DNA from: Bradyrhizobium sp. PSBB068
GTDB taxonomy: Bacteria; Pseudomonadota; Alphaproteobacteria; Rhizobiales; Xanthobacteraceae
DNA length: 64,000 bases
Direction: 5' to 3'
Assembly: GCA_016839165.1 (NCBI GenBank)
Contig: CP069300.1
Span: 5,084,001 to 5,148,000, forward strand
Below are positions 1-7,323 of the stretch, piece by piece. The notes under the pieces were generated by a model. The model saw only the letters and a program-made list of their open reading frames with translations, did no database searches and had not been told where the DNA came from. Position numbers and translations under genes: made by a program. Every line of letters starts with the position of its first letter. Position 1 is the stretch's first letter.

Positions 1-2012
1 GTATCGTCCTCGTTGCGCAGCGTGTCTTCGTCGACTATGGCTTCCAGGCGCGCGGCGGCTTCGCCTTCATAGCCCTGCCGCTCGCGGCAGATATTCAGCG
101 CGGCAGCAACTGCGTCGAACAGCCGCCCGCAGGACGAAGCAAGCGGCGCATTGATGCCGTTTTTGATCATCGTGTCGAGCGTTGCCCGCGGCTTGCTCGC
201 GAGATAGGCGTGTACGTCGAGGTCTTCGAAGTTCATCGTGAAGGCGGGCCACGCCATCTCGGCCATGAGATGGGCATAGAGATTTCGCCAGGGTTCACGG
301 GCCGCCTGCGCACCGCCCGGCATCGCGACCGGCTTGAAGGTTCCGAGACGTTGATAATTGCGGTAGTCGGCGAGCAGGAATTCGCCGCCCCATAGCGTGT
401 CGTCGCCACCCCATCCCAACCCATCGAGCACGATGCCGAGCACCGCCGGCCCGTCGAGCGGATGACCGTTCTCGGCGAGGCAAGCCGCGACGTGGGCGTG
501 GTGATGCTGCACTTCCAGCAAAGGCAGCCCATCGGTAGCTGCACGCTCGCGCGCGAGTTTCGAGGACAGATATTCCGGATGCAGATCGCCGGCCAAGGCT
601 GTGGCCGCATGGTCGAACAGCTTTTGATACAGTGCGAGATTGTTCCGATAATCGTCGAAGGTCCTGACATACTCGAGATCGCCCTGATGCTGCGACAGGA
701 TCGCCGCCCCGTCCTTCACCAGACAGAACGTCGACTTCAGCTCACCACCCGTCGCCACCAATTCAGGCGCGGCTTCGAAGCCCCTCGGCAGAGTGATCGG
801 CTCGGGCGCGTACCCCCTGGCCCGGCGCAGCACGCGCACCCGCCCGGCAACGACGCACGCCACCGAATCGTCGATCCGATTGGCGATCTCGCGATTGTGG
901 GTCAGTACGTAGGTGGCAACGCCGCGGAGCCGCTCGGCCGCTTCCTGGTCGGAGATCACCTGCGGCTCGTCCGACAGATTGCCGCTGGTCATCACCACCG
1001 GTCTGTTCATCCGCCGTAGCATCAGGAGGTGCATTGGCGTAGTCGGCAGCATGAAGCCGAGCGTCGCGAGGCCTGGCGCGACGACTTCGGGCAGCTTCTC
1101 GATGCCATCGGCGCGCAGCAGCACGATTGGCGCCGACGGCCCGGCAAGCAGCGCCTGCTCCGCTGCACCGACGCTGCAATACCGCCTGATCACGTCGAGA
1201 TCCCGCGCCATCAGCGCGAACGGTTTGGCGTCGCGGTGCTTGAGCTGCCGCAGCCGCGCCACCACATCGGCCTTGGTGGCGTCGCATGCGAGCTGATAGC
1301 CACCGATGCCCTTGATGGCGACGATCTCGCCATTCTTCATCAAGCCGCAGGCAGCGTCGACATCGTCCATCATTGAAAACTGGTCGAAGCCGAACGCGCT
1401 GCCGTCGAACCGGACCAGCCTCGCCTTCGGGCCGCAAACGTGACAGGCAATGGCTTCAGCGTGGAAGCGCCGATCGGCCGGGCTATCATATTCGGCGCGG
1501 CAGGCCGGACACAGGTCGAATGGCGCCATGCTGGTGTTGGCGCGGTCGTAGGGAACGCCGCCGACAATGCTGAGCCGCGGCCCGCAATGGGTGCAATTGG
1601 TGAACGGATAGCGGTAGCGCCGCTCGAACGGACTGGCGACTTCCTCGGCGCAGGCCGCGCAGATCGCCGCGTCCGGCGCAACCTGGGTATGGACACGGCC
1701 TCCAAGGCTGCCGGCAATGGTGAACGCGGCCGCGAGTTCGCCGAAATAGGGTTGCGTGTCAATCGCGTCGATGCGGGCGAGCGGCGGCGGATCGCGCCGG
1801 ATCCGCGCGATCAACGCCTCAACCGCCGACGCGCTGCCGAAGACGCGGATCAGCACGCCGCTGGAATCGTTGAGCACCTCACCGGAAAGGTCCAGGTCGC
1901 GCGCGTAGCGCCAGACGGTCGGCCGGAAGCCAACGCCCTGCACGCGGCCCCGCACCCTGATCTCGACGGCGAGACGGCCGTCTGCTGCGGCGATGTTGGC
2001 ACGGCGGCTCAC
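1..2012 (-). CDS. hypF: Carbamoyltransferase HypF, C-terminus outside the window
   Basis: HypF makes the thiocarbamate on HypE that becomes the CN ligands of the [NiFe] hydrogenase active site. The frame opens with a GTG at 2012 and runs off the window at base 1, giving about 670 residues of a family usually near 750. The N-terminus has the acylphosphatase signature RVRGRVQGVGFRP at about residues 19-31. Two zinc fingers with paired CxxC motifs follow (for example CAAC near residue 110), then a YrdC-like domain and the start of a Kae1-like domain. The GTG overlaps the TGA of the upstream NHL gene as GTGA, which argues for translational coupling and fixes the start. It is the last visible gene of the hydrogenase operon; other hyp genes may lie beyond the edge. 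The identity is secure. Confidence 0.93.
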   Translation of the reverse strand, partial: MSRRANIAAADGRLAVEIRVRGRVQGVGFRPTVWRYARDLDLSGEVLNDSSGVLIRVFGSASAVEALIARIRRDPPPLARIDAIDTQPYFGELAAAFTIAGSLGGRVHTQVAPDAAICAACAEEVASPFERRYRYPFTNCTHCGPRLSIVGGVPYDRANTSMAPFDLCPACRAEYDSPADRRFHAEAIACHVCGPKARLVRFDGSAFGFDQFSMMDDVDAACGLMKNGEIVAIKGIGGYQLACDATKADVVARLRQLKHRDAKPFALMARDLDVIRRYCSVGAAEQALLAGPSAPIVLLRADGIEKLPEVVAPGLATLGFMLPTTPMHLLMLRRMNRPVVMTSGNLSDEPQVISDQEAAERLRGVATYVLTHNREIANRIDDSVACVVAGRVRVLRRARGYAPEPITLPRGFEAAPELVATGGELKSTFCLVKDGAAILSQHQGDLEYVRTFDDYRNNLALYQKLFDHAATALAGDLHPEYLSSKLARERAATDGLPLLEVQHHHAHVAACLAENGHPLDGPAVLGIVLDGLGWGGDDTLWGGEFLLADYRNYQRLGTFKPVAMPGGAQAAREPWRNLYAHLMAEMAWPAFTMNFEDLDVHAYLASKPRATLDTMIKNGINAPLASSCGRLFDAVAAALNICRERQGYEGEAAARLEAIVDEDTLRNEDD

Positions 2013-3211
2013 GGCGCAGCCTCCCAAAGTAGAATGCGATTATTGCCGGCGTCGGCCACGACCAGCAGATTGCCGCAGGCCGCAGCACCATACGGCCAGC
2101 ACACGCTGTCGCGGCCGGCGGCGCGCCAGCGATTGTCGCCCTTTTCCGAAAACAGCCGTTGCCCGGCCAGCGCGATAGCTGGCGAGTCCATCCCGAGACC
2201 ATCGAGCTCGAAGCCCAACAGGCGGGAATTTGCGGTATCCGCCACCACAAGCATGCCGTCATGGACGGTCAGACCGTACGGCATGTTCAGTGCGCTTGAG
2301 TTCGGATGGTAGAAGGCGCGGTTGTGATCGAGCCCCATGAAGTCGGCTTGCCCGATCACGAAATCGCATGCGCTGCCGTTCGCGCCGGGAAAATGTCTCC
2401 ATGCCATCACCCGGTTGTTGCCGGCGTCGGAAATGAACAGCATGCCACCCGCGACCGCGATGCCGTGCGGCCAGCGCATGCCGAGCGCACCGCCGGCTTC
2501 GCCGGCGTTGTCGTCGCGTGTGATGAAATCGCGCTGACCGAGGACCAGATCGGCCGCAGCACCGTTCACCGACGGAATCGCGTTCCAGACCAACACGCGG
2601 CGATTGCCGGTATCGGCAACGATGAGCTTCCCGTCGGCAATCGCGACGCCATAGCACCAGTTCAGGGTCGCGGCGGTCGGCACGCCGGCGCCGCGATTGG
2701 CAACATGTCCGCTAAAGTCGGCATGGCCCAGCACAACGTCGGCAGGTTGATTCGAGGTTGCGGGATAGCCATGCCAGATCAGGACGCGATGGTTCCAGGC
2801 ATCGGCGACCGCCAATATGCCGTCGCGGGCCGCAACTCCGGTCGGCATATTGAGCGTGGCAGCGCCAACCTCGCCCTTGGCGTTGCGTCCCTCGCGCGAG
2901 AAATCCGGCTGGCCGATCACAAGGTCGGCGCCAGCCTGATCGCCGGATGGCGGCTTGCGCCAGATCATCAGCCGGTGATGCCCCGTATCGCAGACGAACA
3001 GCGGGCCGTGCTCGTTCGCCAGGCACGCGCCGCGCGGTCCGAACAGGGTGTCGGCGCCCGGGACGATCGATTTCGCCAGCCCATTCGCCAACGCCTCGCC
3101 GCCGAGCACCACGTGCGCGCCGCGCAGCGACAGCAACGGCCGCGCCACATGGTTGTCGCCGGCCCGGAGCGGGGCCTTTTGCAATCTGTTCGGTGCGAAC
3201 GAGACCTGCAT
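2009..3211 (-). CDS. NHL-repeat protein of the hydrogenase cluster
   Basis: This 400-residue protein is built almost wholly from NHL repeats. Units of the type DGxLxVADxxNxRVLxW recur about every 50-60 residues, with motifs such as VADTGNRRVLVW and ISDAGNNRVMAW, and predict a beta-propeller. No signal peptide is visible, so a cytoplasmic location is likely. NHL proteins occur in group 1h hydrogenase clusters; their role is unknown and scaffolding of the complex is only a guess. I start it at ATG 3211, three bases after the stop of the NifU-Rieske gene. A longer frame to 3298 would run inside that gene. Its stop overlaps the GTG of hypF. A weak Shine-Dalgarno suggests translation coupled to the upstream gene. 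Confidence 0.85.
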   Translation of the reverse strand: MQVSFAPNRLQKAPLRAGDNHVARPLLSLRGAHVVLGGEALANGLAKSIVPGADTLFGPRGACLANEHGPLFVCDTGHHRLMIWRKPPSGDQAGADLVIGQPDFSREGRNAKGEVGAATLNMPTGVAARDGILAVADAWNHRVLIWHGYPATSNQPADVVLGHADFSGHVANRGAGVPTAATLNWCYGVAIADGKLIVADTGNRRVLVWNAIPSVNGAAADLVLGQRDFITRDDNAGEAGGALGMRWPHGIAVAGGMLFISDAGNNRVMAWRHFPGANGSACDFVIGQADFMGLDHNRAFYHPNSSALNMPYGLTVHDGMLVVADTANSRLLGFELDGLGMDSPAIALAGQRLFSEKGDNRWRAAGRDSVCWPYGAAACGNLLVVADAGNNRILLWEAAP

Positions 3212-3213
3212 GG

Positions 3214-4083
3214 CTATTTCGAAATCCTCACTTCGATTCGTGCGCCGATCACGCGCACAGCGTGCGATTGCAACTGCACCTCCGGTGCGGTCAGGCACTC
3301 CCCGCTGGCGAGATCGTATTGAAAGCCGTGATGCGGACAGGTGATTATGCCGTTCTCGATCTCTCCGTCATGGATCGGGAAACCGAGATGCGCACACGCG
3401 TCCTGGAAGCAGGTGACGGTCGCACCATTGCGCGACAGCAGGACTCTTTCACCGCCAAGGGTGGTTGAGCGGATTCCGCCATCGGGAATCTCCGACAGCA
3501 AGCCGGCGGCGATCCAATCGCCCTTGGCTCCGAGGGCGAACGGACTGACGAAGCGAACGCCGTTTTCTTCCGGGCCGCCCAGTCCCTTCACCTGGATGAT
3601 CTCGGTGATCTCCGGGCAGCCTTCCTGAACCGCTTTCTTGACCCCGGCGTGAAACGTCAGCGCGGAGGCCGGGCATCCGTCGCAGGCACCGATGAAGCGC
3701 ACCTCGACGACGGGCGGCCTGACCTTGACGAGTTCGACATCGCCACCGTGCGACGCAAGCATCGGGCGGACACCGTCAAGCGCCGCTTCGACGCGCTCGT
3801 TCAGGCTCGGCTTGACGATCTCATGCCGCCGCAGCACCGCGTAGACGATTTCGTCGGCCAGCGCATTCTTCATAGCAACAAGCGCAGCCGGGTCTGTCTT
3901 CAGGCTCCGGATCAGCCGCCGCAGCGCCTCGCCGTGCAACTGTTCGATCGCAAGCTTGTAGGCGCCGACCGCGGCCTGCTGGTTCTCGTCCCAAGTCGCG
4001 AAGATGGTCTCAAGACGCTCGACGTCGCCAAGAAACCCGGTGAGGTCGGTACGCATCGTCGAGGCCATGTCGTGGACGTTCAT
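3214..4083 (-). CDS. NifU C-terminal domain / Rieske [2Fe-2S] fusion protein (HhyE-like)
   Basis: This is a 289-residue iron-sulfur protein. Residues 1-90 are helical and unassigned. Residues 95-165 match the NifU C-terminal (Nfu) domain with the cluster-binding pair C134-x2-C137. Residues 175-289 form a Rieske domain with ligands C230-x-H232 and C249-x2-H252. Rieske proteins of this kind accompany group 1h hydrogenases (HhyE in mycobacteria) and are thought to pass electrons from the hydrogenase towards the respiratory chain; the Nfu part suggests scaffold or carrier work. ATG 4083 is chosen because the conserved sequence begins there; a frame to 4191 would run into the upstream gene. It lies between two tiny membrane proteins and the NHL gene. 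Confidence 0.88.
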   Translation of the reverse strand: MNVHDMASTMRTDLTGFLGDVERLETIFATWDENQQAAVGAYKLAIEQLHGEALRRLIRSLKTDPAALVAMKNALADEIVYAVLRRHEIVKPSLNERVEAALDGVRPMLASHGGDVELVKVRPPVVEVRFIGACDGCPASALTFHAGVKKAVQEGCPEITEIIQVKGLGGPEENGVRFVSPFALGAKGDWIAAGLLSEIPDGGIRSTTLGGERVLLSRNGATVTCFQDACAHLGFPIHDGEIENGIITCPHHGFQYDLASGECLTAPEVQLQSHAVRVIGARIEVRISK

Positions 4084-4112
4084 CCTGAACTCACCGGTTG
4101 TCTTCGATGTCC

Positions 4113-4337
4113 TCAGAGGTATCTCAGATCCTTGAACAGGTAGGGCTGCAAGCCGCCGCCGAGCAGCGCCGCCACCAGCGCGGCCAGCCACAGTGGTGCG
4201 CCGGCCTTGGCGAGGCCGACAAACAGGATCGCGGTGACGACGATGCCGATCGCCAATTGCCTGGTGACCATGCGTGGATCAGCGAACAACTTGCCGCGGA
4301 AGAACAACACGATGGAGTTTTTCGTCATTTCCCACAT
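4113..4337 (-). CDS. Small two-helix membrane protein of the hydrogenase operon
   Basis: A 74-residue protein with a basic N-terminus and two hydrophobic stretches (about residues 27-44 and 48-63) separated by a short turn at KAGAPLW. It ends in charged residues. No known catalytic motif is visible. Position between a second tiny membrane protein (12 bases upstream) and the NifU-Rieske gene suggests a membrane anchor or assembly factor for the otherwise soluble hydrogenase complex. That role is inference from context only. Confidence 0.7.
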   Translation of the reverse strand: MWEMTKNSIVLFFRGKLFADPRMVTRQLAIGIVVTAILFVGLAKAGAPLWLAALVAALLGGGLQPYLFKDLRYL

Positions 4338-4349
4338 CGAGGAAACTCC

Positions 4350-4559
4350 TCAGCCGATGATTGCGAGAACGATGATGCCGATCACGATGCCCGCGACCCC
4401 GGCAAGCGGCCCGTAAAACCCTCCCATCATCGCTGCGAGTTCATTTCCCAGGACCTTGCCGCCGACGAGCATGCCGCCGGCGGCGCCGCCGGCAACCGAC
4501 GCGAGCGCGCTCGCGATGAGGGCTAAGACCATCGCCAGAGGCGTCAGTGTAGGCATCAT
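4350..4559 (-). CDS. Small glycine-rich membrane protein of the hydrogenase operon
   Basis: A 69-residue, strongly hydrophobic protein rich in Gly and Ala. Two membrane helices are likely (about residues 6-30 and 48-68) around the short polar segment GGKVLGNE. The start ATG at 4559 overlaps the TGA of the TPR gene as ATGA; a second ATG follows at 4556. No family is recognised. It may pair with the next small membrane protein to tie the hydrogenase to the membrane, but nothing in the sequence proves this. Confidence 0.68.
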   Translation of the reverse strand: MMPTLTPLAMVLALIASALASVAGGAAGGMLVGGKVLGNELAAMMGGFYGPLAGVAGIVIGIIVLAIIG

Positions 4560-5638
4560 TGCTTCGAGACTCCTGTTGATGAGTTCAAGGATTGCTGCGC
4601 ACCGCGACCGTTCGTCGCCGGCAACATCAGCAACTCGCGCTGGGTCTGATCGACGGCCTCGGTGACGATGCGCGCCTTCTCGAGGTCGCCGTGCTCGACA
4701 AAGACGGCGCGCGCCTCGCGGTAATAGGCATTCGCCAGGGTGAGGTTGGCGCGGTTGCCGACATCCGGATTTGCCGGATCGTCCGGCAAATTCCACAGGC
4801 AATTGGCTTTGTTGGAGATCGTGTTGGCGTATTCCAGCGGCGTGGTCTCGCGCGTGCGGACCTTCAGCGCCTCGTCATAGGCGTCGAGCGCGCGAAGATT
4901 GTTTTCCAGCGTATGGCTCGACGAGACGTATTGCAGCGCGTTGCCGAGGTTGTTCTGCAACATCGCATATTCGGTCGGATAATCGATCAGATTGACGACC
5001 TTGAGGCCCTCTTCGAAGGCCTGCACGGCAAGCGCTTCGCGCATCTTTCCGCGCTCGTCCGTCATCGGCATCGATAGGAAGGCGGTCGCGAGATTGCTCT
5101 GCAGAATGACGAATTCACGCGGGTATTGGCTTTTGGTGAAGACACGCAGTGCACGCTGATAGGCCGAAATCGCGTCGGTGATCCGCGCCCGGCCGGCGCC
5201 GGCAAGATTTTGAATCACCAGGCCGAGATTCATTTCGGCCTCGGCGATCTCTTCCGGCTTGCCGGACTCGATCAGCGACGGCATCGCGTTTTCGAACGTT
5301 GCGCGTGCCTGCTCGAGCGCCGTCGTACCTTGTTCCGGGATCGCCTGCAGTGCGGTGGCCTTGCGTGCCAGAATGCGCGCGCGCAATAGGTGCATGTCTT
5401 GCGGGCAAACCGTGAGGGCTTTGTCATACAGCGCGATTGCGGACTGCAACTGATCGGGTGACTTCGGCTGCTGCTGCAGCCCCATCGCGATCTCCATCAG
5501 CATCTCCGCGCGTTCGGCCGGCGTCGCATCCGCATCATCTGCGGCCGAGAGCGCGGCACGGATTTCGTCTGCGATGAGGCTCGCGGCCACCGGCTCCTCC
5601 CTGTCGTGCGTCTCACGCACGTTCTGCTTGGAAGTCAC
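4556..5638 (-). CDS. TPR-repeat protein of the hydrogenase cluster
   Basis: A 360-residue soluble protein made of helical repeats with the TPR pattern: AIALYDKAL, AISAYQRALRVF, AVQAFEEGLKVV and ALDAYDEALKVR each close one helix-turn-helix unit, with asparagine-rich first helices such as LQSNLATAFL and LQNNLGNALQ. The ends are low-complexity and charged. TPR proteins of this type are found beside group 1h hydrogenases and presumably hold partners together during assembly, but the partner is unknown. It sits 48 bases after the conserved hypothetical and overlaps the next small gene by four bases. Confidence 0.82.
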   Translation of the reverse strand: MTSKQNVRETHDREEPVAASLIADEIRAALSAADDADATPAERAEMLMEIAMGLQQQPKSPDQLQSAIALYDKALTVCPQDMHLLRARILARKATALQAIPEQGTTALEQARATFENAMPSLIESGKPEEIAEAEMNLGLVIQNLAGAGRARITDAISAYQRALRVFTKSQYPREFVILQSNLATAFLSMPMTDERGKMREALAVQAFEEGLKVVNLIDYPTEYAMLQNNLGNALQYVSSSHTLENNLRALDAYDEALKVRTRETTPLEYANTISNKANCLWNLPDDPANPDVGNRANLTLANAYYREARAVFVEHGDLEKARIVTEAVDQTQRELLMLPATNGRGAQQSLNSSTGVSKQ

Positions 5639-5686
5639 TTTAGCGCTGGCTTCCGCTCGATGTCTACATGTTATACGAATTGAAAA

Positions 5687-6007
5687 CTAAGTTTGCAGTC
5701 CGAAGACGCCAGCCGATACCAGGGCCGCCTGCTCCGTCGACCAGACCACGGAAAGGTCGAGCACTGCGTTGTCGTCGATGCCGTGTTCGCGGAAGAAGTC
5801 CGGCGCGTGCACGACACGATCACCGGCCTTGTTGCGCAGCTTGAGGAGATAGCCCCCGGCAGCCGCATGCTTGACTGGCAGAATGCAGAGATCCTGACCG
5901 CGGCGCAGCAGAATGACCGCCTCGAGCCCGGCGAAATAGCGGTCGCAGACGTCGCAGCCCAGATAAAGCGCGCCGCGCTTCAGGGTGACGGCCGATCCGG
6001 CGTTCAT
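5687..6007 (-). CDS. Conserved hypothetical protein of the hydrogenase cluster
   Basis: A 106-residue protein I cannot assign to a named family. It contains a Cys pair CDVC near residue 19 and a third Cys near residue 41, then a mostly beta-type sequence ending in GVFGLQT. The ATG overlaps the stop of the maturation protease gene (ATGA at 6004-6007), so the two are translationally coupled. The Cys pair might bind metal, but the pattern is too short to call a zinc finger. Context points to a role in making or stabilising the hydrogenase. Confidence 0.7.
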   Translation of the reverse strand: MNAGSAVTLKRGALYLGCDVCDRYFAGLEAVILLRRGQDLCILPVKHAAAGGYLLKLRNKAGDRVVHAPDFFREHGIDDNAVLDLSVVWSTEQAALVSAGVFGLQT

Positions 6008-6492
6008 CCGGTTTCACCCTGCACAACAAGGCGCGATCTGATCAGCACCTCAACGCGATCCGTCACTCTGGCAACCGCGGACGCAACCCGTTCCGAGAGA
6101 CCGATCCCAAGCTCGGTTGTCTGCACCTCGATGAGCAGCACCACCACGTCGGAAGGGAATTGCTCACGAAAGATCTGCCTACCGGCGTACAGGGCGTGAT
6201 CCCAGCGAAAATCATGCAGATTGAGTGACGGCTGGTAGGGCTGCTCCAACTCGTCGCCCGGCACCTCGAAGACCGCCCCCGGGTCGGAGCCCGAGCGACA
6301 TGCGTCGACGATGATCAGGCTCCGGCAGCCGCGCGCAGCGAACATTGTTGCCATGCCGTCCGTCCCGGCGGCGAGCAGACGGACGCGCTGCTCATCCGTG
6401 CCGATGCCGCGCGCCCGCAGCCGATGCAACACCTCGATGCCGGCACCGTCATCCAGGCGATTGGAGTTTCCGCATCCGATTACAGCGATCAC
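6004..6492 (-). CDS. [NiFe]-hydrogenase maturation endopeptidase (HupD/HyaD family)
   Basis: A 162-residue member of the M52 family, which removes the C-terminal tail of the large subunit once nickel has been inserted. The N-terminus has the diagnostic motif GCGNSNRLDDGAG, with the acidic residue that binds nickel in this family, followed by the central VDAC segment in the middle of the Rossmann-like fold. The substrate is expected to be the large subunit encoded about 0.8 kb upstream, which still carries a tail after its last ligand Cys. The gene overlaps the next one by four bases. Length is normal for the family. Confidence 0.9.
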   Translation of the reverse strand: MIAVIGCGNSNRLDDGAGIEVLHRLRARGIGTDEQRVRLLAAGTDGMATMFAARGCRSLIIVDACRSGSDPGAVFEVPGDELEQPYQPSLNLHDFRWDHALYAGRQIFREQFPSDVVVLLIEVQTTELGIGLSERVASAVARVTDRVEVLIRSRLVVQGETG

Positions 6493-6570
6493 GACAGCTA
6501 CCCTGGGCTCGACGTGTTGGTGATCCGGCGCATCCGGACGCAGCCCGGTAAACTGCCTTGAGCCACCCGG

Positions 6571-6879
6571 TCAGATCCGCCAGAGTCTGCACGACCACCC
6601 GGGCTCGACCGGGAGGTTGAGCTCTGGCAATTCACAGAAGCGCTGATGGACCTTGTAGTACATGCAGGTCTCACAGGGCTGCTCGATGTCGCCATGCGTG
6701 ATCGCATGAAGCGTAAAGCCGCTGATCACGAGCTTGGATTTGAGGTCGTCGCCGGCCGATTTCAGTCGGCCAACGATCGACTGCACCTCCTCGTGGGTAT
6801 CGGCGCGCGGAAAAACCTCGGTCTTGAGACCGCTTTCGAGCAGGAATTTGATTTCGGCGCGCAAGCCCTCGCTGCTCAT
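6571..6879 (-). CDS. HiPIP-like small cysteine protein, second of a tandem pair
   Basis: A 102-residue protein, clearly paralogous to the next gene upstream. Its C-terminal third has four Cys (C69, C72, C82, C97) as CX2CX9CX14C and ends VEPGWSCRLWRI. High-potential iron-sulfur proteins bind one [4Fe-4S] with a similar layout: a CxxC followed by aromatic residues, a later Cys next to Leu-Pro, and a last Cys inside a Gly-Trp/Trp context. The spacing between the second and third Cys is shorter here, so the HiPIP assignment is an inference. Residues 1-60 are helical with no export signal. It probably carries electrons for, or regulates, the hydrogenase. Confidence 0.72.
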   Translation of the reverse strand: MSSEGLRAEIKFLLESGLKTEVFPRADTHEEVQSIVGRLKSAGDDLKSKLVISGFTLHAITHGDIEQPCETCMYYKVHQRFCELPELNLPVEPGWSCRLWRI

Positions 6880-6917
6880 AGCTCATTCCTCGCATCCCGA
6901 CCGATGTTTCGAGGCAG

Positions 6918-7229
6918 CTAGATTCGCCACAAGCGACACCACCATTCCGGTTCGACCGGAACGGCGAGTTCGGGCAGATCGCACCACCTCCGATGCACCA
7001 GGTAATACATGCATTCGAGGCAGCGTTGCCTGTCCGGCCCGTACGGATGATCCAGGAAGCCGCCGACAACCAGTTTGCTCTTCAGATCCTTCGGATCGAG
7101 CTGGCGCAACTGGTTCAGGATATCGGCGAACTCCTTTTCGGTCTCCGGAAAGGGCTCGACCTGCGTTTCGAGCCCCTTCCCGAGCATATCGGCAATCGCC
7201 TTGAGCACCGCCCCGTTATCGGACCCCAT
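6918..7229 (-). CDS. HiPIP-like small cysteine protein, first of a tandem pair
   Basis: A 103-residue protein lying 94 bases after the large-subunit gene. It shares with its neighbour the block LKSKLV.GGF, the motif CxxCMYY.VH, then CxLPEL, PVEP and the ending CRLWRI. The four Cys (C70, C73, C83, C98) have exactly the same CX2CX9CX14C spacing, so they are under selection and probably bind one [4Fe-4S] cluster. The acidic N-terminal half differs between the copies. Two copies in a row suggest either a two-step electron relay or division of labour after duplication. Neither copy has a Tat or Sec signal. Confidence 0.72.
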   Translation of the reverse strand: MGSDNGAVLKAIADMLGKGLETQVEPFPETEKEFADILNQLRQLDPKDLKSKLVVGGFLDHPYGPDRQRCLECMYYLVHRRWCDLPELAVPVEPEWWCRLWRI

Positions 7230-7323
7230 CGATGCTGCCTTTCAGGATATCCGTTCGACACTATCAGGGCAGCGCGCCCCGATATCAATCATGACGTACT
7301 CCACTTTGCCCGCCTTTGAGTCA

